Source of the DNA: JAFLCM01 sp046154665
GTDB lineage: Bacteria; Planctomycetota; Phycisphaerae; Phycisphaerales; UBA1924
Reading direction: 5' to 3'
DNA length: 64,000 bases
Assembly: GCA_046154665.1 (NCBI GenBank)
Contig: JBJXFG010000018.1
Location: 1 to 64,000, forward strand
Every line of letters begins with the position of its first letter. Position 1 is the stretch's first letter. The position numbers were made by a program, and so were the translations under genes. Positions 33,320-44,264 of the stretch are shown here, piece by piece. Under the pieces are notes generated by a model. The model searched no databases. It was not told where the DNA came from and saw nothing but the letters and a program-made list of their open reading frames with translations.

Positions 33320-33882
33320 GCCACGGCCGCGTCGTCGTTCGCCGCGACATACTTCCGCGTCGGTGCCAGCTTGGGCGAGTACACATGGATCGTCACGAGG
33401 ATGTCGCGCGGCGAGGCCGGGCACGCCGCCGCGTTCCCCAGATCATGGATATCGCGGTCAAACGAGCTCACCACCTGCCCCGGCAGATAGGTGATCGTGG
33501 CGTCGCGCGTCACCAGCCCGTCGGCCCGAGGCAGATACCGCGACTCGCGGGCCGTGCCGCTGACGATCCGCACCGTGCAGCCCGAGCCCGCGTGATCATG
33601 GATGGGGCTGCGCTGGCCCGGGAGCCACGCCATCACCAGCACCTCGTAGTGCTCGGTTTCGCGCACCAACGTCCGCACGTACGCGCCGGTATCGATCGCG
33701 ATCGCGTCGCCCAGTTGCTCGGGCGTCACGATCACCGCCGCCACCTCGCGCTGCAGCGATTGGATCGGGATCACCCCGCCGTAACCATCCAAAGCCGCGA
33801 ACAGCGGTCCGAGCACCCCGGGCGGGTTCGCCGTTTGGTCACGCTTGGGGAGTGGCTTTGCGGACGAGGGAAATGGTTGCAT
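33316..33882 (-). CDS. Cysteine dioxygenase type I family protein
   Basis: A 188-residue cupin that would oxidise cysteine, or a related thiol, to the sulfinic acid with non-haem iron. The three iron ligands are H95 and H97 (SPIHDHAGSGC) and H146 (DIHDLGN). C102 and Y168 (TIHVYSPKL) stand at the positions of the Cys-Tyr cross-link of mammalian CDO; many bacterial enzymes lack this Cys. Start ATG at 33882 with GAAGGG upstream. It is the first gene of a two-gene unit with the FAD protein, overlapping by ATGA. Confidence 0.87.
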   Translation of the reverse strand: MQPFPSSAKPLPKRDQTANPPGVLGPLFAALDGYGGVIPIQSLQREVAAVIVTPEQLGDAIAIDTGAYVRTLVRETEHYEVLVMAWLPGQRSPIHDHAGSGCTVRIVSGTARESRYLPRADGLVTRDATITYLPGQVVSSFDRDIHDLGNAAACPASPRDILVTIHVYSPKLAPTRKYVAANDDAAVA

Positions 33883-34086
33883 GGTGATCCCTTCAATCGT
33901 GCGGACGGACGCGAAGCCTTTGCCCCGTGCCTCGATCGTATGCGACACACCCAAAACTCAGAACCCCCCCCGCGCAAGTCCAGCACCCGATTTCCGCTCC
34001 CGCGGCCGCATCACGCCACATCGGGACATCTCCGGCGCGTTCTCCAGACGCACCAAAAACACACGCATGCTCAAGAGCGCCATGTT

Positions 34087-35163
34087 TCAATCGGGCTTCA
34101 GCCCCCGCACCAACGCCGCCAGATTCGCCCGCATCGTCGCCGGCCAGTCACCGGCACCCAGTGGGTCGAGCGTCTCGAGCTTCACCTTCGCCGTCTTGGC
34201 GATCCGCTCCGCCACGCCCCCTGGAAACTGCGGCTCGACAAACACCGCGCCCGCCTCTTGCTCGCGGATCGCCTTCACCGCCAGCATCACGTCCCCCGGC
34301 GTCGGCTCCACCGTCTCGATCGGACGCACCACCGCCGCCACCTTGAGGCCGTACCGCGCGCACAGATACGCCCACGCGTTGTGGTGCGTCACGATGGCCC
34401 GGCCCTTCAGCGGCCCCAGCGCCGCGGTGTGCTCACGATCCACCTCATCGCAGATCGCCCGAGCCCGCGCGGCACGATCCTTCAGCCCGGCCAACAACCG
34501 ATCCCGCTCAGTTGCGTCAGAGACGCGCCGCTCGATCGCGCCGGCCAGCGCCGCCTCGACGCGCCCGACGAAGCCGCGCATCAACACCGGGTCCAGCCAC
34601 ATGTGCGGATCGGCGGAAGCACGACCCTCCGGGCCGTCGCTGTGTTGGTCCCCCTCCGTCGCCTCATCCCCGTGGTCGTGATCATGCCCGCACGCCGAGT
34701 GATCGCCCGAGGCGTGCAACGCCTCGACCAGCCCCTCGAAGCTCACAACCTTGCTCGATTCCCGGGAAGACTCGCCCCCCGATGGTCCCCCCGGCGGCAA
34801 CGCCGCGAGCGACGCCACCCGAGGCTCCAGCCCGTGCCCGGCCATCACCACCACGTCCGCGCGCGTGATGTCCTCCACCTGCGACGGCGTGAGCTCAAAA
34901 CCATGCTCCGACAGCCCCGGCCGCAGGATCAACGTCACCCGAGCCTTGATCTCGTCTTCGCCGCTGCCCAAGAGTTCCCGCACGGGCCACAGCAACGGCG
35001 GGATCGTCACCACCACCCGCACCGGCTCAGCCGGGGGGCGCGCCGCGGTCGAGTCTTGGGCAACCCCCGGTCGCGCCGAAACAACCAACGCCGCCGCCAC
35101 CGCGAGCACCCGCAAGAGCCAACCGAGCGCGGGCCGACGGTCAATGGAGGTGGGCATGGGCAT
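34087..35163 (-). CDS. ZnuA-like metal ABC transporter substrate-binding protein
   Basis: A 358-residue periplasmic binding protein of the cluster A-I (zinc/manganese) family. A signal peptide covers ~1-35 (WLLRVLAVAAALVVSARPGVAQ). VVVTIPPLLWPVRELLG opens the mature protein; metal-ligand candidates are H in RPGLSEHGFELTPSQ, the ADPHMWLDP segment and THHNAWAYL, and FVEPQF is conserved. A His/Asp-rich loop (HSACGHDHDHGDEATEGDQH) typical of zinc-specific ZnuA proteins lies in the middle. No permease or ATPase gene is adjacent. Start at ATG 35163 or the second Met at 35157. Confidence 0.85.
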   Translation of the reverse strand: MPMPTSIDRRPALGWLLRVLAVAAALVVSARPGVAQDSTAARPPAEPVRVVVTIPPLLWPVRELLGSGEDEIKARVTLILRPGLSEHGFELTPSQVEDITRADVVVMAGHGLEPRVASLAALPPGGPSGGESSRESSKVVSFEGLVEALHASGDHSACGHDHDHGDEATEGDQHSDGPEGRASADPHMWLDPVLMRGFVGRVEAALAGAIERRVSDATERDRLLAGLKDRAARARAICDEVDREHTAALGPLKGRAIVTHHNAWAYLCARYGLKVAAVVRPIETVEPTPGDVMLAVKAIREQEAGAVFVEPQFPGGVAERIAKTAKVKLETLDPLGAGDWPATMRANLAALVRGLKPD

Positions 35164-35350
35164 AGCGAAGTCCCCGCTGACGAGATGCAACTCAGTGGCA
35201 TCATCATACCGCGCCGGCCCCCACCGCGCCGGGACGCCCGGGTACCTTCACCAACGCTCAAACCGCACGCGGGTAGCCCCCACATCCGACCCCCGCTATA
35301 CTGCCTTTCTCCGAACGGCGGAGCGGTTCACGCCGCCCACGCACCGGTTT

Positions 35351-35423
35351 GGGGCGATAGCTCAATTGGGAGAGCGCCTCGGTCGCATCGAGGAGGTTGT
35401 GAGTTCGAATCTCATTCGCTCCA
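35351..35423 (+). tRNA. tRNA-Ala (anticodon CGC)
   Basis: Full cloverleaf: acceptor GGGGCGA/TCGCTCC with the G3:U70 pair that marks tRNA-Ala, D stem GCTC/GAGC, anticodon stem CCTCG/CGAGG with loop GTCGCAT (anticodon CGC, reading GCG), a 5-base variable loop AGGTT and T arm GTGAG-TTCGAAT-CTCAT. Discriminator A at 35423; no CCA is encoded. Confidence 0.95.
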
Positions 35424-35436
35424 CTTGGTCAACCCC

Positions 35437-35474
35437 AAAGCCCCGGTCCACAGTGGATCGGGGCTTTGTGTTTC
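35437..35474 (+). terminator. Terminator after tRNA-Ala
   Basis: AAAGCCCCG (35437-35445), 13-nt loop, CGGGGCTTT (35459-35467), followed by GTGTTT. A 9-bp stem 13 bases after the tRNA. Confidence 0.75.
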
Positions 35475-35513
35475 ACGACCCCCCCCCAATACACCCCAAC
35501 GCCGGTCCCGCCT

Positions 35514-35636
35514 GATTTGCTGTTTTGCTGCTTTGCTGCTTTGCTGTTCCGCCCCCCCCGCCCCCCCCCGACTGCCCAACACCCACTGCCCACTGCCCAC
35601 TCCCCCGCCCCGCCCCGTCCCCCCCCGTCCCCCCCC
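35514..35636. repeat. Octamer tract plus C-rich tract ahead of mutS
   Basis: 35514-35550 is the TTTGCTGC octamer tract, the reverse complement of the one at 1481-1516. 35553-35636 is C-rich with CCCACTG heptamers (ACTGCCCACTGCCCACT) and long C runs, ending at the base before the mutS ATG. The minus strand has G-quadruplex potential. Confidence 0.75.
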
Positions 35637-38639
<3,003 letters not shown>

Positions 38640-38646
38640 TCTCGGT

Positions 38647-38700
38647 GGAGCAGGCTTCCAGCCTGCCAATCAGCGAAAAGGCAGGCTGGAAGCCTGCCCC
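38647..38700. repeat. 21-bp-arm palindrome between mutS and aldo/keto reductase
   Basis: Left arm 38647-38667 (GGAGCAGGCTTCCAGCCTGC plus C) and right arm 38680-38700 pair with one mismatch around a 12-nt loop. Each arm itself contains GCAGGCTTCCAGCCTGC, a palindrome. No T run follows. It may still act as a terminator for mutS. Confidence 0.8.
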
Positions 38701-38731
38701 GCCGATCGAATCAGCGCACTACGCTGAGCCC

Positions 38732-39847
38732 ATGCCCCTCAACCACTACCTCACCCTGGGCCGCTCCGGCCTTCGCGTCAGCCCTCTCTGCCTCGGCACC
38801 ATGACCTTCGGACACGAATGGGGATGGGGATCATCGCCGGAAGACTCCTGCCGCATCATGGACGCCTACATCGACCGCGGCGGCAACTTCCTCGACACCG
38901 CCAACATCTACACCAAAGGCCACTCCGAAAAGATCATCGGCGACCACATCGGTCGCCACCACTCCAAACGCGACCGACTCGTCATCGCCACCAAGTTCTG
39001 CGGCGGCCTGTTCCCCAACGACCCCCACGGCGGCGGCGCATCCCGCAAGACCATCCACGCCGCGCTCGACGAATCGCTCCGCCGACTGCAGACCAGCTAC
39101 ATCGACCTCTACTGGCTCCATTTCTCCGACCCCTTCACGCCGATCGATGAGACGATGTCCGCCCTCGACGCCGCCGTGAAGGCCGGCAAGGTCCGCTACA
39201 TCGGCTTCAGCGACACCCCAGCCTGGCGCTGCGCCCAGGCCCAGACCCTCGCGCAGTTCCGCGGCTGGACGCCGCTGTGCGCCCTGCAGATCGAGTACTC
39301 GCTTATTCAACGAACCGTTGAAGGCGAGTTGGTCCCCATGGCACTCGACCAGGGCATGGGCATCACCCCCTGGAGCCCGCTCGCCGGGGGCCTGCTCAGC
39401 GGCAAGTACCGTCGCGAAGACGCCGAGAAAGCCAAGGCCGAGCAGGCCGAGAAAGGCGGCCTCGAAGGCCGGCGCGGCGCGTGGATGTACGACAAACTCA
39501 CCGACCGCAACGTGGCGATCATCGAAGCCTGCGCCGCCGTGGGCAAGGAACGAAGCGCCACGATCGCCGAAGTCGCCCTCGCCTGGATGCTGCGAAAACC
39601 CGGCGTCGTCAGCCCCATCTTCGGTGCCCGCACGATGGAGCAGCTCGACGCCAACCTCCGCTCACTCGACGTCACCCTCACCGACGCCGACATGATGAAA
39701 CTCGACGAGGTCTCGAAGCCGGCGCTGAACTTCCCCCACGACTTCCTCAACTTCGTCATCAACACCATGCAGAACGGCAGCACCATCAACGGACGCAAGA
39801 GCGAGGTGTGGAACCTCTCGCCCAAGAGCGACGCGGAGAGGTTTTGA
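38732..39847 (+). CDS. Aldo/keto reductase
   Basis: A 371-residue NADPH-dependent oxidoreductase of the AKR superfamily, close to the general-stress/YajO-Tas-like group. The catalytic tetrad is visible: Asp in NFLDTANIY, Tyr in NIYTKG, Lys in VIATKFCG and His in YWLHFSD. Cofactor-binding phrases include IGFSDTPAW, EYSLIQRTVE, WSPLAGGLLSGKY and FGARTMEQL. Substrate is not predictable. Start ATG at 38732. The next gene starts 25 bases after its stop and may be co-transcribed. Confidence 0.9.
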   Translation: MPLNHYLTLGRSGLRVSPLCLGTMTFGHEWGWGSSPEDSCRIMDAYIDRGGNFLDTANIYTKGHSEKIIGDHIGRHHSKRDRLVIATKFCGGLFPNDPHGGGASRKTIHAALDESLRRLQTSYIDLYWLHFSDPFTPIDETMSALDAAVKAGKVRYIGFSDTPAWRCAQAQTLAQFRGWTPLCALQIEYSLIQRTVEGELVPMALDQGMGITPWSPLAGGLLSGKYRREDAEKAKAEQAEKGGLEGRRGAWMYDKLTDRNVAIIEACAAVGKERSATIAEVALAWMLRKPGVVSPIFGARTMEQLDANLRSLDVTLTDADMMKLDEVSKPALNFPHDFLNFVINTMQNGSTINGRKSEVWNLSPKSDAERF

Positions 39848-39872
39848 CGCAACCCCGCACCACGGAGCCCCC

Positions 39873-40121
39873 ATGCTCGACCTGCTCTTCTCCGGCGGCA
39901 ACACCACCCCGCCCGAACTCATGCCCACCCTCAAACGCATCGAACGCAAACTCGACCTGCTGCTCGAAGCCCAGGGCCTCGCATCCCCATCCGACGGCAT
40001 GGACGACATCCGCGAACTGATCGCGCAGGGACAGAAAATCTCGGCCATCAAGCTCTACCGCGAACGCACCGGCCTGGGCCTCGCAGAGGCGAAGGCCGCG
40101 GTGGATTCGGGGATGCTCTAG
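39873..40121 (+). CDS. Small protein with L7/L12 C-terminal-like domain
   Basis: An 82-residue protein. The N-terminal half is a helix (PTLKRIERKLDLLLEAQGL) that could form a coiled coil. The C-terminal half (DIRELIAQGQKISAIKLYRERTGLGLAEAKAAVDSGML) matches the helix-turn-helix of the ribosomal protein L7/L12 C-terminal domain (K-x2-AIKxxRExTGLGLxEAKxxVD), which in the ribosome recruits translation factors. Free-standing proteins of this form are common and uncharacterised. It is 25 bases after the aldo/keto reductase. Confidence 0.75.
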   Translation: MLDLLFSGGNTTPPELMPTLKRIERKLDLLLEAQGLASPSDGMDDIRELIAQGQKISAIKLYRERTGLGLAEAKAAVDSGML

Positions 40122-40209
40122 GACCGAATCCGTCCAAGTTCTCGGGCGAGCGAGTCGCGCCCGCAGATCCAACCCCAACACTGGACGCTATTGCGAAACT
40201 TCAACAGAG

Positions 40210-40237
40210 TGGAAATCGCACAAAACCGGTATATAAT
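40210..40237 (+). promoter_or_regulatory. Sigma70-like promoter
   Basis: -35 TGGAAA (40210-40215), 16-bp spacer, -10 TATAAT (40232-40237), a perfect -10 in GC-rich DNA, 47 bases before the RHH-like gene start. Confidence 0.6.
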
Positions 40238-40283
40238 CTGTGAGGCCCTTGAGCCACCCCGGATTCTCCCCGAAAGGATTCCC

Positions 40284-40505
40284 ATGCCACGGATGACCGT
40301 CGACTTTCCGAGCGAGATCTACAACTTCCTGGAAAAACTTGCCGCCGAGGAATCCACCACCAAGGTGAACGCCCTGCGCCGAGCCCTGACCCTGTACAAG
40401 GTCGCGAAGGAAGAGACCCGCGCGAAGCCCAAGTCCGGCAAGCGGAAACTCACCATCTCCGACGAGAACGACAAGGTCATCAAGGAAATTGTGTTGACCT
40501 CGTGA
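40284..40505 (+). CDS. Ribbon-helix-helix-like small protein
   Basis: A 73-residue protein. MPRMTVDFPSEIYNFLEKLAAEESTTKVNALRRALTLYKVAKEE has the pattern of a CopG/RHH protein: one strand (RMTVDFP), helix A (EIYNFLEKLAAEE), turn with STTK, and helix B (VNALRRALTLYKVAKEE). RHH proteins bind DNA as dimers and often repress their own operon. The C-terminal part (KRKLTISDENDKVIKEIVLTS) is charged with a final strand. AAAGGA (40273-40278) lies 5 bases before the ATG and a good promoter sits upstream. The next gene (40533), a two-helix membrane protein, follows by 27 bases. Confidence 0.6.
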   Translation: MPRMTVDFPSEIYNFLEKLAAEESTTKVNALRRALTLYKVAKEETRAKPKSGKRKLTISDENDKVIKEIVLTS

Positions 40506-40532
40506 TCGGCATCGCGTCGGTACGATTCTCGC

Positions 40533-41069
40533 ATGCCCCCTGAAAAGGAAATGCGTGAGAACGGCGACTCGGACTTCGATCGCAGGATCAGCATCGAGGA
40601 ACGCGCCGCGTCTGATGCCGACCTCCGCGAGCCCGACGCCAACGGTTCGGCAGACATCCAGCCCGTGCGCCCGGACAGTTGGCTCGAGCAGGCCGGAGTG
40701 TTGCTCTCGTGTGCTGTACTCGCCCTCATCGGCGTGCTCGCCGTGCTCGTGCTGGCCTTTTGGTGGGGGGCCAAGCCGGGTATCGATCAAGTCCCAACCA
40801 CGCGCCCGCTTTCGCCGCAGGAGATTGTTCAGATTGCCGGCCCGGACGTAACCGCCGACGAACTCGGCGACATGCTCAAACGCGAGGTCGCCATCGACCC
40901 CGCGCAGCGCATCGAGTTGTGGACCAATCTGACATCGGCCCACACCACGACCGCGAAGGACATCGCACAGACGCTCCTCGTTTCCCTGCTGCTCCCCATC
41001 CTGACCTTGCTGCTCGGCTATGTGTTCGGCTCGAAAGTCGCCAAGAGCAACGCCGAGAAGAAAGCCTGA
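40533..41069 (+). CDS. Two-helix membrane protein of unknown function
   Basis: A 178-residue protein. Residues 1-50 are acidic and soluble (cytoplasmic tail), ~52-78 form a transmembrane helix (AGVLLSCAVLALIGVLAVLVLAFWWG), ~80-140 are an extracytoplasmic or periplasmic domain (PLSPQEIVQIAGPDVTADELGDMLKREVAIDPAQRIELW), and ~145-170 form a second helix (TLLVSLLLPILTLLLGYVFGSKV). No family recognised. It lies between the RHH-like gene and the thioredoxin-like gene with 27- and 4-base gaps, so the three probably form one unit under the promoter at 40210. Confidence 0.55.
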   Translation: MPPEKEMRENGDSDFDRRISIEERAASDADLREPDANGSADIQPVRPDSWLEQAGVLLSCAVLALIGVLAVLVLAFWWGAKPGIDQVPTTRPLSPQEIVQIAGPDVTADELGDMLKREVAIDPAQRIELWTNLTSAHTTTAKDIAQTLLVSLLLPILTLLLGYVFGSKVAKSNAEKKA

Positions 41070-41073
41070 CACC

Positions 41074-41646
41074 ATGCTCACCCCCGAAACCCTCCGCCAC
41101 CACTTCGAACTCGCCAGGCCCTACCCCGCCTACGTCGCCACCGGCACGCCCGACCAGCAGGCCAACTTCCGCCGCGTCTACGACGCCGCACGCCTCACGA
41201 GCGCCCAGCACGCACTCATCGCATCCTTCACAAGAAGAATGCCCGTCCTGGTCACCAGCGGCACCTGGTGCGGCGACTGCGTCAACCAGTGCCCCCTCTT
41301 CGCACGCATCGCCGAAGCAAACCCCGACCGTATCGACCTCCGGTTCGTCGACCGCGACGAGCACAAGATCCTCGCCGACCACGTCCGCATCTGCGGCGGA
41401 CACCGCGTCCCCACCGTCATCTGGATGGCCGAGGATTTCGAGTTCGTCCACCTCATGGGCGACCGCACGCTGACGCGCTACCGCGCCATCGCCGCCACCC
41501 AACTCGGCCCGGCGTGCCCCGTCCCCGGCGCCGCGGCCGACACGGGCGAAGCCGCCGCAGTCATCCAAGACTGGGTCAACGAGTTCGAGCGCGTGCATCT
41601 GATCCTCCGCACCAGCGCCCGCCTGCGGCACAAGCACAACGACTGA
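41074..41646 (+). CDS. Thioredoxin-family protein
   Basis: A 190-residue cytoplasmic thioredoxin-fold protein. The redox motif is W65-C66-G-D-C69 (GTWCGDCVNQCPLF), preceded by a strand (MPVLVTSG) and followed by the cis-Pro segment GGHRVPTVIWMAEDFE. The N-terminal ~50 residues are a helical extension, as in a family of bacterial thioredoxin-like proteins of unknown target. Start ATG at 41074, four bases after the previous stop. A family A repeat begins one base after the stop codon. Confidence 0.82.
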   Translation: MLTPETLRHHFELARPYPAYVATGTPDQQANFRRVYDAARLTSAQHALIASFTRRMPVLVTSGTWCGDCVNQCPLFARIAEANPDRIDLRFVDRDEHKILADHVRICGGHRVPTVIWMAEDFEFVHLMGDRTLTRYRAIAATQLGPACPVPGAAADTGEAAAVIQDWVNEFERVHLILRTSARLRHKHND

Positions 41647-41647
41647 T

Positions 41648-41752
41648 GTGCCACTGATGGCGGTCCGCTTGGGGACCGACATCAGTGCGGAGTGACCGGG
41701 GACGCGGGAATGTCGGCACTGCTGTCTCCGAGGACGGAGCCAGCAGTGGCAC
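41648..41752. repeat. 105-bp two-hairpin palindromic element (family A), copy 3
   Basis: GTGCCACTG (41648-41656) and CAGTGGCAC (41744-41752). Left hairpin CACTGATGGCGGTCC ... GGGACCGACATCAGTG; right hairpin CACTGCTGTCTCCG ... CGGAGCCAGCAGTG. Sits between two convergent genes. Confidence 0.9.
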
Positions 41753-41805
41753 GGACGCGCAGCAACTCAGCAGGCCACTTTGCCATCTGCCGCGGTTCGC
41801 TCGCC

Positions 41806-42915
41806 TCACCCCTTCCCCACCCCCCAAACCTCCGAAGCATCCTGCTCATCATGCACCCGCCGCAGCAGCAGGTAGAGCACCGACGACGCCGTGAACGCGT
41901 AGCTCAGACCCCACGCCGCCGGGATGAGCCCGATCACCCACACCCACGCCGACACGATCCACGCCGACGCGCCCGCTCGCCCGCTCGGCGTCGCCACCAC
42001 CCCCGCACGCTCCGCGCTCAACCAACTCGAAAGCCCCGCCCGCGTCAGCCCCTCGGCGTGGCCCGTCACCCAACTCACCACCACAAACCCCACCGCCCCA
42101 AGCAGCGCCGCCAACGCGAAGTACGCCAGCGTCCGCGACGGCCGCCCAAGAACATATGAGAACGCCCGCTGCACCGCGTCTGTCGCGTCGCTGTTCTCCG
42201 CCGCCACCGCCGGTGCCAGCAGCCAGTGCCCGAGCGCGAACCCAACCCACACCAGCACCAGCACGACGCCGCCCACAAACGCCACCGGGTACAGCAGCGC
42301 CCCCACCACGCTCACCCCCGGCAGCGAGAACAGCGCCCACCCGCCAATCTTCAATCCCACCGAAACCAGCGCCGCCACAAACAGCGGCAGCAGCAACGCC
42401 CGCATCAAGACCCCCATTCTCAGCAGCGCGAACACCACCGCCCGCCTCAGCGGCACGTCGCTCTGCCCCGCAAACTCGAGCACGCTCGATCGCGCCGCCG
42501 CACCCCCCACCAGCAACCAGATCGGCAGCATCAGCGCCATCGACAGCGCCAGCGCCCCCCAGCGATCCCCGTGAACGCTCAGCGCCGTCGACGCGAGTTC
42601 GAGCGACGACGCCGCGTCGCCGACGTCCAGCCGCAGCAGCGCCGCCGCGGCACCGCCGACCCCGTCGCCGATGTCGACGAGCACCCGCTCCCCCACCCCG
42701 CGCGGGCGCGTCCCGTCGGCCCGCGCCGCCTCGGTCAGCAGCGTGACCACCTTCGCCGCCCCGATCATCCCAAGCACGCCGACCATCCCGAGCAGCATCC
42801 GCGAAGGCCGCAGCGACATCGGCAGCGCCCGCAACATCCGCGGCCACACCAGCCCCGCCGTCAACTCACCAAACGTGATCGGCCCGTGCGGACGGTTGAA
42901 AGAAGGTTCACCCAT
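41806..42915 (-). CDS. Polytopic membrane protein of unknown function
   Basis: A 369-residue integral membrane protein with about six hydrophobic segments (LLGMVGVLGMIGAAKVV, LALSMALMLPIWLLVGGAAA, ALLLPLFVAALVSVGLKIGG, VSVVGALLYPVAFVGGVVLVLVWVGFALG, AYFALAALLGAVGFVVVSWV, IVSAWVWVIGLIPAAWGLSYAFTASSVLYLLLR). The N-terminus (NRPHGPITFGELTAGLVWPRMLRALPMSLRPSRMLLGMVGV) is cytoplasmic. I recognise no catalytic motif. Large bacterial proteins of this shape without known function are frequent in planctomycetes. Start ATG at 42915. Confidence 0.75.
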   Translation of the reverse strand: MGEPSFNRPHGPITFGELTAGLVWPRMLRALPMSLRPSRMLLGMVGVLGMIGAAKVVTLLTEAARADGTRPRGVGERVLVDIGDGVGGAAAALLRLDVGDAASSLELASTALSVHGDRWGALALSMALMLPIWLLVGGAAARSSVLEFAGQSDVPLRRAVVFALLRMGVLMRALLLPLFVAALVSVGLKIGGWALFSLPGVSVVGALLYPVAFVGGVVLVLVWVGFALGHWLLAPAVAAENSDATDAVQRAFSYVLGRPSRTLAYFALAALLGAVGFVVVSWVTGHAEGLTRAGLSSWLSAERAGVVATPSGRAGASAWIVSAWVWVIGLIPAAWGLSYAFTASSVLYLLLRRVHDEQDASEVWGVGKG

Positions 42916-42993
42916 GGCCCCGCGAGCCTAACGCGCCGCAAGCACGCCCGCGAATCGTGAGTGAACTGAATCGAGCAAGCGGTCCGGGCTCAA

Positions 42994-43036
42994 CACGCCG
43001 ACGATGAGCGAGGCTTCCGAGCGAATCGTCGCGCTC
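42994..43036 (+). repeat. 44-bp palindromic repeat (family C), copy 3
   Basis: CACGCCGACGATGAGC ... GCGAATCGTCGCGCTC, nearly identical at both ends to copies 1 and 2, with a variable centre. Confidence 0.75.
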
Positions 43037-43082
43037 TCCACGAGCCCCAGAATCAAGCGGTCTCAGGCCGCCCAGCGCTTGA

Positions 43083-43202
43083 GGCCCCTGAAAGGGGCCA
43101 CCGATGGTTGCCAGATGCGCCGCGAACGCAGCGAGCAAGCATCTGGAAAGCACCAACCAGAAACGCCTTGCGCAACCACCATCTCGCCCGTGAAACGGGC
43201 GC
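43083..43202. repeat. GAA-loop hairpin repeat (family B)
   Basis: GGCCCCT GAA AGGGGCC (43083-43099), core CACCGATGGTTGCCAGATGC, then a complementary GCATCTGG, and a final GCCCGT GAA ACGGGC (43186-43200). Confidence 0.85.
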
Positions 43203-43239
43203 GCGAACCCACCTCACCCGTCCATCCTCATTCAAAGCT

Positions 43240-43839
43240 TCACACCCGTCCCGCCAACCGCCCCATCACCTTCGCCAACAGCTCCTCCGCCTCCGGCATC
43301 CGCCCCACCCCCACCGTCCGGCACGCCTGCCAACCCTCACCGGGCTCGATCACCTCGAACCCGTCCGCCCGCGCCTGCGCCAGGTTCCGCTGGTTCGACG
43401 CCTGACGCCACATCGTCTCGTTCATCGACGGGGCCAGCAGCACCGGCGTCACCGCCCGGTCCACCGCCGACAGCACCAGCGTCACCACATCATCGGTCAT
43501 CCCGTGGACCAGCCGCGCCAGGCAGTCCATGGTGCAAGGGGCCACGATCGCCAGCTCCGAACGCCGCGCCAGCGCGATGTGCTGCGGGTCCGACGACTCC
43601 ACGTGATCCCACGCGCTGGTGTACACCGGCCGCCCCGACAGCGCCTGGAACGTGATCGGCGCAACAAACTTCGTCGCCGCCGGCGTCATCAGCACCGTCA
43701 CCTCGGCCCCCGCCTGCGCCAGCCGGCTCACCAACGTACACGTCTTGTACGCGGCGATCCCCCCGCTCACGCCGACGATGATCCGTCGACCCGAAAGGGC
43801 CTGTCGCGCCGCGTCGTCTTGAGAAGTCGCTTCGACCAT
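43240..43839 (-). CDS. coaC: Phosphopantothenoylcysteine decarboxylase (flavoprotein)
   Basis: FMN-dependent decarboxylase of coenzyme A synthesis, forming 4'-phosphopantetheine. The 199-residue protein corresponds to the CoaC half of Dfp/CoaBC only: RIIVGVSGGIAAYKTCTLVSRL binds FMN, ITFQALSGRPVYTSAWD and HIALARRSELAIVAPCT follow, PSMNETMW is the substrate clamp, and ACRTVGVGRMPE contains the conserved active-site Cys. The CoaB synthetase domain is absent and must be elsewhere. Start at ATG 43839 (43857 or 43881 possible). It follows rpoZ, a frequent arrangement, though 179 bases containing a repeat separate them. Confidence 0.9.
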   Translation of the reverse strand: MVEATSQDDAARQALSGRRIIVGVSGGIAAYKTCTLVSRLAQAGAEVTVLMTPAATKFVAPITFQALSGRPVYTSAWDHVESSDPQHIALARRSELAIVAPCTMDCLARLVHGMTDDVVTLVLSAVDRAVTPVLLAPSMNETMWRQASNQRNLAQARADGFEVIEPGEGWQACRTVGVGRMPEAEELLAKVMGRLAGRV

Positions 43840-43963
43840 GCGAAAAAAACTGAGCATCAGAGGCGGGCCAATGCCGGCCAAGTCTGATCGTTGATCCTCA
43901 ACAACCCAAACCCCTCGCTCACGCTCGGGGCTCGTGGCTCGAATCTCGCGCCTCTCCCACGCA

Positions 43964-44010
43964 CTCTTCTCTGCCTTCCTCCGCGCCCTCCGCGATCTCC
44001 GCGTTAAAGC
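43964..44010 (-). repeat. GCGGAG-periodic repeat
   Basis: On the minus strand TTAACGCGGAGATCGCGGAG then GGCGCGGAGGAAGGCAGAG, nearly the same as 7566-7632. Lies between rpoZ and coaC. Confidence 0.75.
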
Positions 44011-44018
44011 TTCCCCGC

Positions 44019-44264
44019 TCAGTCCGCCGCGAAGCTCGAGCGCCGAGTCGAAGGCCGCATCGGCTCGGGCCGGTCCGGGTCGATGGTGATCTTGTCCTGG
44101 AGGATCTCGTCGATGACGATCTCGAGATCGGTGCGCCCGCGCCGGTCAACCAGCGGGCGTGCCCCGTCCATCAACTGCGCCAGCCGGCGCTGGATCAGCG
44201 CGCACAGCTTGAACCGCCCGCCGACCTTTTCAACGATCTCTTCGCTCTTCAGGGCTTCGATCAT
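44019..44264 (-). CDS. rpoZ: RNA polymerase omega subunit
   Basis: Small subunit that helps assemble RNA polymerase by clamping beta'. The 81-residue protein has the omega pattern: MIEALKSEEIVEKVGGRFKLCALIQRRLAQLMDGARPLVDRRGRTDLEIVIDEILQDKI, with the central helix and the LVD box (PLVDRRGRTDLEIVIDEI). The ATG at 44264 is preceded by GAGG and is the natural start; an in-frame extension to 44453 has no homology. A perfect 7-bp hairpin (44314-44332) lies 50 bases upstream in the leader. coaC follows. Confidence 0.9.
   Translation of the reverse strand: MIEALKSEEIVEKVGGRFKLCALIQRRLAQLMDGARPLVDRRGRTDLEIVIDEILQDKITIDPDRPEPMRPSTRRSSFAAD

Larger units (their letters stand above)
42916..43239. other. 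324-bp repeat-filled intergenic region
   Basis: No gene. Almost all of it is a family C repeat (42994-43036) followed by a family B element (43083-43202). Confidence 0.6.
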
